Shown here: positions 15,312-23,685 of the stretch, piece by piece | Layout of the letters: every line of letters begins with the position of its first letter | How positions within the stretch are numbered: the stretch's first letter is position 1 | DNA from: Frankia sp. QA3 | Lineage (GTDB): Bacteria > Actinomycetota > Actinomycetes > Frankiales > Frankiaceae | Assembly (NCBI RefSeq): GCF_000262465.1 | Contig: NZ_CM001489.1 | Location: forward strand, 4,529,597-4,569,530 | Direction of reading: 5' to 3' | DNA: 39,934 nt | Notes under the pieces: generated by a model | Told to the model about the DNA's origin: nothing | What the model saw: the letters and a program-made list of their open reading frames with translations, nothing else | The model's database searches: none | Translations under genes and position numbers: made by a program

Positions 15312-17527
15312 CAGTGCTCCCGTTCGCTGGCGTTCGACGCGGCGCCACCGGCTGCGGTGCCGCGCGATTCCGTAGTGCTCGGCGCCGCGGCGCCGCCTCC
15401 CGCGGCACGCCCGCCCGGCGCACCGCCGTTGCCCGACTCGGCGGCATCGCCCGGCGCCGCACCGTCCTTCGCCGCCACGACGTCCTTCGCCGTGGCGGCC
15501 TCACCCGGCGGTGACGCCGGCTCGGGCTGCGCCGCCGGATCCTGGCCGCCGGCCGGCCCGGTGGCCTCGCGGACGAGGGTGGTGAGCTGGCTGAGCTCGA
15601 CGGCGAAGCCGTCGCCGTGCGACCGCGACAGGCCGCCGATCTCGACGACGGAACCGCCGCCGGCCGCCGGGCGCGCCCGCACCCACACGCGGCGCCGGTG
15701 CACCCGCAGGCTTGCGATCAGCCCGGCGATGATGAGCACCGCGAAGATCAGCGCCTCCTGCTTGAACGGGTCGGACTTCACCTGGAAGGTGGCGAACTCC
15801 GCGACGCTGTCGGCCTCGAGGCTCAGCCCGCCGGGCAGCGCGGTCAGGGTCCGCTGTCGCGGGTTGTTCAGGGCGAGGACCTGCGCGTTGCGCCCCGTTC
15901 CCGCCGGGCCGTTCAGGGTGAGCTGGCGCATGTCCCGGGTGTCGACCGTGTAGACGTTCTGCGGCACGCCCTCGTTGAGATGGAGGTTGCCGACGAAGCC
16001 GGTGATCGTCAGGCCGGGCGCGCGGGCCGCCGGGAAGGTCGAGACGTAGCCCTGGGTCGGGTCGAGGTGGGTCGTCGGCGTGAACACGCCGCTGAAGGCG
16101 AGCTGCTGGGGCTCCTTGCGGACGCCGAGCGGCGCCAGGCCCGTGTCGGGAATCTTGACCGTGCAGGTCGAGGTGAACATCCCGTCGCGCGGGGTGCAGG
16201 GCACGCTGCCCTGCCAGACCGTCCGACGCTGCGCGTCGCGCAGGATGAAGTGCGGGGCGTACCCATGCCCGATGAGGTAGATCTTGGCGTTGCCGAGGAC
16301 CAGCGGATGGTTCACCCGAATCGTCGCCTGGCGGTTCGGCTTGTCCAGGTCGGGCGAGTAGGACACGTCGGCGCGGAAGTCCGACGGCTCGCCGTTCGGT
16401 TCGTAGGCGGCCGCGAAGCGGTCCAGCGTCAGCGAGAACGGGCGCAGCTTCGCGGTGTCGACGAGCTTGCCGCCGCTGAACTGGTCGTAGGAGATGATCG
16501 TGTTGGCGAAGCCGTCCCCGGTGACGACGAGCGTGGTCCCGGAGTAGCCGAACCAGGAGCCGAAGCCGACGGCGGCGAGCAGCCCGACCAGGGCGACGTG
16601 GAAGACGAGGTTGCCCGTCTCGCGCAGGTAGCCCTTCTCGGCCGAGACTGAGTGGTCCGGCGAGCCGTCCGGCCGCCGCGTCCCGGCGGCGGCGCTGGCG
16701 CGGAACCGGCGCCGGCGCAGCGCCTCGCGGGCGGCGGCCGTCGCCTCCGCCGGGGCCAGCGGGCTGGCCCACGAACTGCCGCCGGGCAGCCGGCCGGGCC
16801 GGGCCGGTGCCTTCGGCGGGGCGGTGAACAGCGCCTTGGCGTGCCAGCGGATCCGCGACGACAGGCAGCCGATCAGCGAGATGAACAGCAGCAGGTAGAT
16901 CGCCGCGAACCAGGGGGCGGCGAAGACGTCGAAGCCGGAGAGCTTGTCGAGCAGGGGCCCGAGCGTCCGGTGGTCGGACAGGTACTCATCGACCCGCATC
17001 GGGTTGATGTTGCGCTGCGGCAGCAGCGATCCCGGCACGGCGGCCAACGCCAGCAGGAACAACAGCAGCAGCGCCGTGCGCATGCTGGTGAGCTGCCGCC
17101 AGGACCGCACGGCGAGCGCCAGGGCGGGATGCCGCCCGGCACGGGTCCCGGCGGGCTCCGGCACGCCCGCAGCGCCACCGGCCCTACCGGCGGCCGATCG
17201 GCGAGCTTCCCCGGCAGGTGCCGGGCCCGCGTCGGGCCCGGCACCGTCCCCGTCGGGTCCGGGTGGCGCGAACGCGTCCGGCGCGACGGCGACACGGGCG
17301 TCGGCATGCCCCTCAGGCAGGCGGCGCCCGCCCGAGGAATCCGGGTCGAACCCGACGGCTTCGTCGTCCACGGTGCCAGCGGGATCCACGGTGCCAGCGG
17401 GATCCACGGTGCCAGCGGTATCCAGGGTGCCAGCCGGATCGACCGCGTCCGGATCGCCGGAACCCGGCTTCGGCGCGAGGCCGGTGGCCGAGCCGGTGGG
17501 CTGGTGGGGACGGGTGGAGGAGGTCAC
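15311..17527 (-). CDS. resB: ResB-like cytochrome c biogenesis protein
   Basis: Partner of CcsB in System II. 738 residues from GTG 17527, which overlaps the ccdA stop as GTGA. Residues 1-135 are an acidic/Pro-rich tail with an 18-bp coding repeat (DPAGTV). Then come the ResB helices: RSWRQLTSMRTALLLLFLLALAAVPGSLLPQR, FDVFAAPWFAAIYLLLFISLIGCLSSR, and NLVFHVALVGLLAAVGFGSWFGYSG with the conserved His. A large extracytoplasmic domain (about 300-600) and a last helix EALIFAVLIIAGLIASLRVHRRRVW follow, then a Pro/Ala-rich cytoplasmic tail. Both tails exceed the usual family length. Confidence 0.9.
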   Translation of the reverse strand: MTSSTRPHQPTGSATGLAPKPGSGDPDAVDPAGTLDTAGTVDPAGTVDPAGTVDDEAVGFDPDSSGGRRLPEGHADARVAVAPDAFAPPGPDGDGAGPDAGPAPAGEARRSAAGRAGGAAGVPEPAGTRAGRHPALALAVRSWRQLTSMRTALLLLFLLALAAVPGSLLPQRNINPMRVDEYLSDHRTLGPLLDKLSGFDVFAAPWFAAIYLLLFISLIGCLSSRIRWHAKALFTAPPKAPARPGRLPGGSSWASPLAPAEATAAAREALRRRRFRASAAAGTRRPDGSPDHSVSAEKGYLRETGNLVFHVALVGLLAAVGFGSWFGYSGTTLVVTGDGFANTIISYDQFSGGKLVDTAKLRPFSLTLDRFAAAYEPNGEPSDFRADVSYSPDLDKPNRQATIRVNHPLVLGNAKIYLIGHGYAPHFILRDAQRRTVWQGSVPCTPRDGMFTSTCTVKIPDTGLAPLGVRKEPQQLAFSGVFTPTTHLDPTQGYVSTFPAARAPGLTITGFVGNLHLNEGVPQNVYTVDTRDMRQLTLNGPAGTGRNAQVLALNNPRQRTLTALPGGLSLEADSVAEFATFQVKSDPFKQEALIFAVLIIAGLIASLRVHRRRVWVRARPAAGGGSVVEIGGLSRSHGDGFAVELSQLTTLVREATGPAGGQDPAAQPEPASPPGEAATAKDVVAAKDGAAPGDAAESGNGGAPGGRAAGGGAAAPSTTESRGTAAGGAASNASEREH
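17369..17440. repeat. 18-bp tandem repeat in the 5' end of resB
   Basis: Four copies of CACGGTGCCAGCGGGATC at 17369, 17387, 17405 and 17423, encoding DPAGTV units on the minus strand. The period keeps the frame; the last copies carry single-base changes. Confidence 0.88.
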
Positions 17528-18588
17528 AGCGGCGTCTCCGAGAAGCCGGGGGCATAGGGCCGCAGGTTGGCGATCAGGTCGGCCCACTCCCCGGTGAGTT
17601 GGAGCATCCCGACCGCGACGAGCAGCACCCCACCGGTCAGGGTCAGGGCGCGGGTGTGTCGCCGCAGCAGGTGCAGGGCGCCGACGGCCCGCCGGAAGGC
17701 GAGCCCGACGGCGAGGAACGGCAGCCCGAGTCCGAGGCAGTACACGGCGGAGAGGAACGCGCCCCGGCCGGCCGTCGCGCTCGTCATCGCCAGCCCCTGC
17801 ACCGCCGCCAGCGTGGGGCCGAGGCAGGGGGACCAGCCGATGCCGAACAGCACCCCGAGCACCGGCGCGCCGAGCAGGCCGGGGCGCGGCAGCCGGTGGA
17901 TGCGCCACTCCCGGTTCGCCCAGGACATCCGGGAGAACAAGCCGGCGAACGCGAGGCCCATGACGATGGTGAACGCCCCCAGGACCTGGTTCACCCCGAC
18001 CTGGTGACGCAGCAGCCACTGGCCGAGCCCGCCGAAGGCCGCGCCGAAGGAGACGAACACCGAGGTGAACCCGAGCACGAACAGACCGGTGCCGGCGGCG
18101 ACCCGCCCGCCGACGCGCAGCCGCGCCCCGAGGCCGGCGAACCGCCCGTCACGCCCACTGTCCCCGGTCTCCGCCGCCGTCGATCCGGCCCTCGCGGCAG
18201 CCGCCGCGGCGGATCCGGAATCATCCACGCCCGTGGCGGACCGCCCGGCCGCACCGCCACCGGACCCGGCCAGGCCACCGGACCCGGCCAGGCCAGCGCG
18301 GCCGATCTGGCCTGCCGCACCGGCCGGCAGCGGCGGCGCGGCGACGGCGGCGGCGGCGGCCATGACCGGCGCGGATGCCGCGCCGAGCTCGGGGGGGCCC
18401 GCCGGTTGGCGGGCGGGGCGCCGCTGGCGGTCCTGGAGCTCCTCGCCGGACAGGCCGGTGATGAAGCTGAGGTAGCCGGGAACGAGGGGCAGTACGCACG
18501 GTGACAGGAAGGACAGCAGTCCGGCCGCCGCCGCGACCGGGGCGGCGAGCAGCACGGGCCCGTCCGTGACGAGCTCGACCACGCTCAC
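17524..18588 (-). CDS. ccdA: CcdA/DsbD-like thiol-disulfide transmembrane transporter
   Basis: Moves reducing equivalents across the membrane to keep apocytochrome CXXCH thiols and the ResA-type protein reduced. 354 residues from GTG 18588. The redox cysteines are in LSFLSPCVLPLVPGYLSF (Cys31) and GIGWSPCLGPTLAA (Cys255). Between helices 1 and 2 is a hydrophilic, Gly/Ala-rich insertion of about 110 residues (50-160) not usual in this family, containing a duplicated LAGSGG unit. Otherwise six helices as expected. Overlaps resB by four bases. Confidence 0.9.
   Translation of the reverse strand: MSVVELVTDGPVLLAAPVAAAAGLLSFLSPCVLPLVPGYLSFITGLSGEELQDRQRRPARQPAGPPELGAASAPVMAAAAAVAAPPLPAGAAGQIGRAGLAGSGGLAGSGGGAAGRSATGVDDSGSAAAAAARAGSTAAETGDSGRDGRFAGLGARLRVGGRVAAGTGLFVLGFTSVFVSFGAAFGGLGQWLLRHQVGVNQVLGAFTIVMGLAFAGLFSRMSWANREWRIHRLPRPGLLGAPVLGVLFGIGWSPCLGPTLAAVQGLAMTSATAGRGAFLSAVYCLGLGLPFLAVGLAFRRAVGALHLLRRHTRALTLTGGVLLVAVGMLQLTGEWADLIANLRPYAPGFSETPL
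18259..18294. repeat. 18-bp duplication inside ccdA
   Basis: ACCGGACCCGGCCAGGCC is present twice in tandem (18259-18276 and 18277-18294), giving LAGSGG twice in the inserted loop of CcdA. Confidence 0.85.
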
Positions 18589-18622
18589 CGCAGGTCCCCC
18601 GTCCCGCTCGGCCGCCGCCCGC

Positions 18623-19189
18623 TCACGCCTCGGCCTGCAACCTGGTCAGCACGGGCTTGAGGTCGTCCTCGGGCACGACCGGGCCGGTGAACCGGGCCGC
18701 GATCCGCCCGTCCGCGTCGAGCACGAAGGTCGACGGCAGCCCCGGGGCGACCGGCCAGCCCGCGGCGAGCGTGCCCAGCCGGTCGACGATGCTCGGGTAC
18801 GGCACGCCGTTGTCGCGCACGAAGGCCTTGGCACCTGAAGGGTCCTTCTCGTTGACGCCGAGGAAGGCCACCGTCGGGTTCTCCTTGGAGAGCTGCACCA
18901 GACCGGGCGTCTCGGCCCGGCAGGGAGCGCACCACGAGGCCCAGAAGTTGACCACGACGATCTTCCCCCGTAGGGACGCGACGTCGAGCTCGGCTCCGTC
19001 GAGGTTCTTCCCGGCCAGCTTGGGCGCCTCGTGCCGGTTCCCGGCCGCGACGAAGTCCTTGCCGGCGGACTGCTGGACGAAGTTGAAACCACCGCCGCCG
19101 GTCGCGTCGACCGGGCTCCCCCCGCCGGAACAGGCCGCGGCCAACCCCGCCACCGCGAGCACCATCGCGGCGAGCCTGACCCGCCTCAT
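18623..19189 (-). CDS. TlpA/ResA-family thiol-disulfide lipoprotein
   Basis: Extracytoplasmic thioredoxin-fold reductase for cytochrome c maturation. From ATG 19189 (GGGGGA seven bases upstream) the protein has 188 residues: RRVRLAAMVLAVAGLAAAC is a signal peptide with lipobox, Cys20 lipidated; Cys87-Ala-Pro-Cys90 in VVNFWASWCAPCRAETP is the active site. PSTFVLDADGRIAARFTG holds the cis-Pro loop. ATG 19207 is an alternative start. First gene of the tlpA-ccdA-resB-ccsB unit, 34 bases before ccdA. Confidence 0.9.
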   Translation of the reverse strand: MRRVRLAAMVLAVAGLAAACSGGGSPVDATGGGGFNFVQQSAGKDFVAAGNRHEAPKLAGKNLDGAELDVASLRGKIVVVNFWASWCAPCRAETPGLVQLSKENPTVAFLGVNEKDPSGAKAFVRDNGVPYPSIVDRLGTLAAGWPVAPGLPSTFVLDADGRIAARFTGPVVPEDDLKPVLTRLQAEA

Positions 19190-19693
19190 CCGCGTCCCCC
19201 GCCTCATCCACGTCCGCTGCTGGCGCACCCCCGCGACCCGGTTGCGGACAACGTCTGCCATCGGCGTGTCCGACCTGTCACCCGACGCGGACCGCCGTCC
19301 CTTCTCCGCCACGCGAACCAGTATGTGCCCTGTCCCTTCCCGCCTCGGAACCTGTCTACGACCAACTGTAGAACTCAACTCAGCGTAGGCGGCGAGGCTG
19401 GCAGGCGCGCGTGGAGTTCCCCACGGCAAGCACCCCTGGGCCTTACGGCACTCGGCTGGGTACTATTCCGCCTCCCGCCCCGGGGGGCCGCGTAGGTGAC
19501 CCGTCCACCGACAGGTCGTCACCCGAGGCGGACGCGCCCGGCCTGGTGCTCGCGACGGAACCGTTGGAGGTTGTTCACGGTCTCCGCGGCCGCGGTGGTC
19601 GACAGTCTCCAGCAGTAGGACGCACCGCCGCCCCCGACCAGCCGCTCGGGGCGACGGTGCAGCCTGCCCGGATTTCCGCTCGGTCGCGGGTAC
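19190..19693. other. 504-bp region upstream of the cytochrome c biogenesis genes
   Basis: No convincing gene. It should hold the leftward promoter of the TlpA/ResA unit. CTAC (19357-19360) and GTAG (19369-19372) form a short dyad of the spacing seen in BlaI/CopY-type operators, but only four bases per arm match. TACTAT near 19460 is a possible rightward -10 box with no gene behind it. Both are weak. Confidence 0.25.
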
Positions 19694-20737
19694 TCAGCCG
19701 CGCGGCCGGTAGCACCGGATCCGGAAGCTGGCCGTCACCGTGACGCGCCGCCCCCGCCAGGCCGACTCGGCGCGCCCGCGCAGGTCCTCGGCCGTGCGGT
19801 GGTGGCCGGTCGGGCCCATCAGGGCCAGGTCGACGGCCTCGTCGGGGGACAGCACGAGCGGGATGTCCAAGCGTTCGACGGTGACGGGCGCGAACCGGTC
19901 GGCGGTCCGCTCGTCGAGTCGGTCACCCTTGTCCGGCTGCATCCCGACCAGCCCGAGCGGGCCCCGCAGCTCGGCGAGATGGCCCGGTTCGGGGGTGACG
20001 ACGATGAGCAACCCGTCGGGACGGAGCACCCGCCGCATCTCGGCCGGGTTGCGCGGGGCGAAGATGTCGAGAAGCACGCTGACGCGGCCGTCGGCGACCG
20101 GCCACGGCCCGGCGGCATCGACGGCGACCGCTCCGATCCGCGGATGGGCCCGGGCGGCCCGGCGCAGCGCGTACTTCGACACGTCGACCGCGACCCCGGC
20201 CGCCCCGGCAGGCAGCGCGTCGAGCACACCGGCCAGGTGGTGGCCCGTTCCGGCCCCGATCTCGAGCACCACCGGCCCCGAACCCACCGGCCCCGAACCG
20301 GCCGGCTCAGAACCGGCCGGCTCAGAACCGGCCGGCCCCTCACCGGCCGGTGAGGCGGGGTGGAAGGTCGTGCCCGCCTCCCGGCCCCGGTCGGGAGCCG
20401 ATCGGCCACCGAGCGGGCTGGCGGTCGCGAGCTCGGCGAGCCGAGTGGTGAGCGGCCGGTAGTGACCGGCCCCGAGGAAGGAATCCCGCGCGGCGACCAT
20501 GGCGGCGGTGTCACCGGCTACCCGGCGGGCGCGGCCGGTGCGCAGGTTCACATAGCCGCCGCGCCCGATGTCGAAGCCGTGCCCGGCGGCGCAGCGCAGG
20601 GCGTCGCCGTCCCGATCCAGTGCGCCGGCGCACACCGGGCAGCGCAGGACCGCCAGCACCGCCGCCAGCCCCGTCGGGGCCGTCGGGGCCGACGGGGCCG
20701 GGACGCGCTCGTCGTACTCGGCGCGCAGGGCCGTCAC
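19694..20737 (-). CDS. 23S rRNA (guanine) methyltransferase, RlmA/TlrB-like
   Basis: SAM-dependent methyltransferase of the RlmA(I)/RlmA(II) family, which methylates G745 or G748 of 23S rRNA; the TlrB branch gives macrolide resistance in producers. 347 residues from GTG 20737. An N-terminal zinc finger uses Cys33, Cys36, Cys49 and His53 (CPVC...CAAGH), then FDIGRGGYVNL. The SAM motif I is VVLEIGAGTG (about 156-165), later FAPRNPAEMRRVLRPDGLLIVVTPEPGHLAEL. An inserted loop of PAGSE repeats (about 108-155) makes it longer than the usual 270-290. Which guanine is modified cannot be told. Confidence 0.85.
   Translation of the reverse strand: MTALRAEYDERVPAPSAPTAPTGLAAVLAVLRCPVCAGALDRDGDALRCAAGHGFDIGRGGYVNLRTGRARRVAGDTAAMVAARDSFLGAGHYRPLTTRLAELATASPLGGRSAPDRGREAGTTFHPASPAGEGPAGSEPAGSEPAGSGPVGSGPVVLEIGAGTGHHLAGVLDALPAGAAGVAVDVSKYALRRAARAHPRIGAVAVDAAGPWPVADGRVSVLLDIFAPRNPAEMRRVLRPDGLLIVVTPEPGHLAELRGPLGLVGMQPDKGDRLDERTADRFAPVTVERLDIPLVLSPDEAVDLALMGPTGHHRTAEDLRGRAESAWRGRRVTVTASFRIRCYRPRG
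20280..20339. repeat. 15-bp tandem repeat inside the rRNA methyltransferase gene
   Basis: Four units of the type GAACCGGCCGGCTCA (20280, 20295, 20310, 20325), the central two identical and the outer two with changes. They encode EPAGS-type pentapeptides in a surface loop before SAM motif I. Confidence 0.88.
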
Positions 20738-20838
20738 CCTGCCGGCGCCGGACTCACCGCCCCCGGCGGCGTCAGCGGCCGCCGCCGCGCCACCCGCGGG
20801 TTCGGGCGACGCGGGCGGCTGGGGCCGGGTTCGGCCGG

Positions 20839-21762
20839 TCAGGCGCCGACCGATCCGGGCACGTTCGCGGTCGGGCCGTTCGGCTCGGCGTACTCGATCC
20901 CGACGAGCTCGCGGCCGCGGTAGACCGCGGTGGTGACGCTGGCCAGTCCGCACTGGCGCCGGTCGGGACGGTGCCACAGGTGCAGCCCCTCCAGGGCTCG
21001 CCGGGCGGTCCACACCGGGAGCTGATGGCTGACCAGCACGACGTGCCGCCCGGGATGGGCGTCGCGCCACTCGGCGGCGGCGGCGAGCATCCGCTCGGCG
21101 ATCTCGGTGTACGGCTCGCCCCACGACGGCCGGAACGGGTTGGCCAGCAGCCGCCACAGGTGCGGGTAGCGCAGAACCGCCGGGCCCGCCTCGAACGGCT
21201 TGCCCTCGAAGGCGTTGCGGCTCTCGATCAGCCTCGGGTCGACCTCGACGGGCAGGCCGTGGGCGGCGGCGATGGGTGCGGCCGTCTGCTGCGCGCGGTC
21301 CAGAGGGCTCGCGACCACGGCGGCGACGTCCAGCCCGGCGAGGAACTCCGCGGTCACCTTGGCCTGGCGGTGGCCGGTCTCGGACAGCCCGTATCCGGGC
21401 AGCCGGCCGTAGAGGACCTTCTCCGGGTTGAAGACCTCCCCATGCCGGACCAGGTGCACCCTGGTCAGCGGGGCCTGCGCGGCCACCGGGGCCCCGCCGG
21501 CGCCGCCGGTCGGCGTGACCGGCTCGACGACCGTGGTCGGGGTGCCGCGGGTGCCGGCCGGGCCGAGCGGCCCCTGCTCGGCACCCGGCTCCAGCTCCGC
21601 ACCCGGCGGCGGCGCGACGCCCGCCGCCGGACCGGCCGCAGCCACCTCTACGGCATGCTCGGCGCCGCTCTGCGGTCCCGGTCCGGGCCCGGTGACCCGG
21701 GGCTCAGTCGGCGAGGCGCCCGTCGGCTCGTCGTCCACCGGCTCCTGCGCCGGGCCCGTCAC
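20839..21762 (-). CDS. Histidine phosphatase family protein (phosphoglycerate mutase-like)
   Basis: 307 residues from GTG 21762, which overlaps the hemL stop as GTGA. The catalytic RHG motif lies at residues 106-108 in VHLVRHGEVFNP; GYGLSETGHRQA, SPLDRAQQTAAPIA and HVVLVSHQLPVW with the second catalytic His complete the fold. The first 95 residues are a Pro/Gly/Ala/Glu-rich tail without structure. The substrate is unknown. Genes of this type next to hemL are common in actinobacteria, which suggests a link with haem metabolism but not a reaction. Confidence 0.85.
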   Translation of the reverse strand: MTGPAQEPVDDEPTGASPTEPRVTGPGPGPQSGAEHAVEVAAAGPAAGVAPPPGAELEPGAEQGPLGPAGTRGTPTTVVEPVTPTGGAGGAPVAAQAPLTRVHLVRHGEVFNPEKVLYGRLPGYGLSETGHRQAKVTAEFLAGLDVAAVVASPLDRAQQTAAPIAAAHGLPVEVDPRLIESRNAFEGKPFEAGPAVLRYPHLWRLLANPFRPSWGEPYTEIAERMLAAAAEWRDAHPGRHVVLVSHQLPVWTARRALEGLHLWHRPDRRQCGLASVTTAVYRGRELVGIEYAEPNGPTANVPGSVGA

Positions 21763-23117
21763 GACCGGCTCCCGCTGGTGGCGGGCACGGGCGCCGGATC
21801 GGGCACGGCGGCCGCCGCGCGGGCTGCGGCCGGGGCGGCGGCGGCGATCCGCTCCATCGTGGCGTCGTCGTGGGCGGCCGAGACGAACCACGCCTCGAAC
21901 GCCGACGGGGGCAGGTAGATCCCCGCGTCGAGCATGCTGTGGAAGAACGCCGCGTAGCGGGCGGCGTTCTGCGCCTGGGCGCCGGCGTAGTCGACGACGG
22001 CGGCGGCGTCGGTGAAGAAGAAGCTGAACAGCGAGCCGGCGCTGCTGGGCAGGTGGGCGACGCCCTCCTCGGTGAGCGCCGTCGACACGATGCCGGCGAC
22101 GTCGGCGGCGCGGGCGTCGACGGTGGCGTAGACGTCGTCGGTGCAGGCCCGCAGGGTGGCCAGCCCCGCCGCGACGGCGATCGGATTACCCGACAGGGTG
22201 CCGGCCTGGTAGACGGGGCCGGCGGGCGCGAGCCGTGCCATCACGTCGGCGCGGCCGCCGAACGCCGCCGCCGGCAGGCCCCCGCCCATCACCTTGCCGA
22301 AGGTGAACAGGTCCGGCGACCAGTCCTCGATGGCGCCCTCGTTGCCCCACCAGCCGGCCCGGGAGATCCGGAAGCCGGTCATCACCTCGTCGAAGACGAG
22401 CAGCGCGCCGTGGACGTCGCACAGCCGGCGCAGCCCGGCGTTGAAGCCGGGCAGCGGTGGGACGACTCCCATGTTGGCCGCGGCGGCCTCGGTGATCACT
22501 GCGGCGATCGTGTCACCGCGCTCGGCGAAGACGGCCTCGACCAGGGCGAGGTCGTTGTAGGGCAGGACGATGGTGTCGGCGGTCGCGGCGCCGGTCACGC
22601 CGGGAGTGTCGGGTAGCCCGAGGGTGGCCACCCCGGAGCCGGCGGCGGCGAGCAGGGCGTCGACGTGCCCGTGGTAGCAGCCGGCGAACTTGATGACCGT
22701 GGACCGGCCGGTGAAGCCCCGGGCCAGCCGCACGGCGCTCATCGTCGCCTCCGTGCCCGAGTTGACCAGCCGAACCTTCTCGACCGGACCGACCCGCTCC
22801 ACGATCAGCTCGGCGAGCTCCACCTCGCCCGGCGTCGGCGTGCCGAAGCTGGTGCCGGCGGACACCGCCCGGGACACCGCCTCGACGACGGCGGGATGGG
22901 CATGGCCGAGGATCATCGGCCCCCAGGAGCAGACCAGGTCGACGTAAGTACGCCCGTCCGCGTCCGTGAGATACGGACCGTCGCCGGACACCATGAAGCG
23001 CGGGGTGCCGCCGACGGCCCGAAAGGCGCGGACCGGGGAGTTGACTCCACCGGGAACGACACGCTCGGCGCGCCGGAACAGCTCTTCGGAGGCCGGCGCG
23101 GCAGAGGGAACCACCAT
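21759..23117 (-). CDS. hemL: Glutamate-1-semialdehyde 2,1-aminomutase HemL
   Basis: PLP enzyme forming 5-aminolevulinate in the C5 haem pathway, acting on the product of HemA encoded at 36476-37888. 452 residues from ATG 23117 with GAGGA nine bases upstream; longer readings are low-complexity. Family landmarks: VVPGGVNSPVRAF, VNSGTEATMSAVRLARG, YHGHVDALL, LVFDEVMTGFR (Asp243) and FTFGKVMGGGLP with the PLP lysine Lys275. The C-terminus is an Ala/Pro tail. First gene of a hemL-phosphatase-rlmA unit. Confidence 0.95.
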   Translation of the reverse strand: MVVPSAAPASEELFRRAERVVPGGVNSPVRAFRAVGGTPRFMVSGDGPYLTDADGRTYVDLVCSWGPMILGHAHPAVVEAVSRAVSAGTSFGTPTPGEVELAELIVERVGPVEKVRLVNSGTEATMSAVRLARGFTGRSTVIKFAGCYHGHVDALLAAAGSGVATLGLPDTPGVTGAATADTIVLPYNDLALVEAVFAERGDTIAAVITEAAAANMGVVPPLPGFNAGLRRLCDVHGALLVFDEVMTGFRISRAGWWGNEGAIEDWSPDLFTFGKVMGGGLPAAAFGGRADVMARLAPAGPVYQAGTLSGNPIAVAAGLATLRACTDDVYATVDARAADVAGIVSTALTEEGVAHLPSSAGSLFSFFFTDAAAVVDYAGAQAQNAARYAAFFHSMLDAGIYLPPSAFEAWFVSAAHDDATMERIAAAAPAAARAAAAVPDPAPVPATSGSRS

Positions 23118-23685
23118 GCCCACGATCCTCGCAGGTCCACTCGGCCACCCGCGCTCCGCGTGGCCAGCGGCACGCCTGCCGCCACCCGTCGGCGCGCCGG
23201 TGGAGCGCCGCCGGTGGACGGGGGTTTGCCCCGGCCGCCCACCGGCGGCGGCCTGTGCGCCGGACCCCGGCCGGCTGACGGCGCGGATTGCGCCCGGCAG
23301 CGGCTCCGAGGTCACCGTCCGTAACAGTTGTCGCGGGTGGTTTTCGGCACGAGTGCCGCGCCCGGGACGGTGGCGGAGAGGATGACGGCGTTGTCCTGAT
23401 AGTGCCCGCTGCATCCGCCACGCGCTCACTCCCGAACGGATGATCGATAGGCGAGGCTGGCCTAGCCGGGGGTCCCCCGACCGGCGGTTCGCCGCAGCAG
23501 CGGACTTTCCCGCCGCCCCTCGCCGCGGATGGCCCGTTCGGGCGTGAGGACTCTCACGTCAACCGTACGTTTCATCCGCGCCTCCCCCAACCAGGCGAGA
23601 GCCGGCAGAACTGAGCGTGGCCCGGCCGGCGTGGCCCGGCCGCCCGCCCCGACCGAGCCACGCCGACCCCGTCACCTGCCGGGGC
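23118..23685. other. 568-bp region between the MFS gene and hemL
   Basis: No gene seen. It must contain the hemL promoter (leftward) and the end of the MFS transcript. CGGGGG-T-CCCCCG (about 23467-23479) is a short GC palindrome. GATAGGCGAGG (about 23446) matches part of the palindromic repeat at 11440 but has no partner arm. Confidence 0.3.

Noticed and set aside
19357..19372. BlaI-type operator before the TlpA gene
   Set aside because: Only four bases per arm match; too weak to stand alone, so mentioned only in the intergenic entry.
23430..23460. Fifth copy of the palindromic repeat near GATAGGCGAGG
   Set aside because: Only 11 bases match one arm and no complementary left arm is present.
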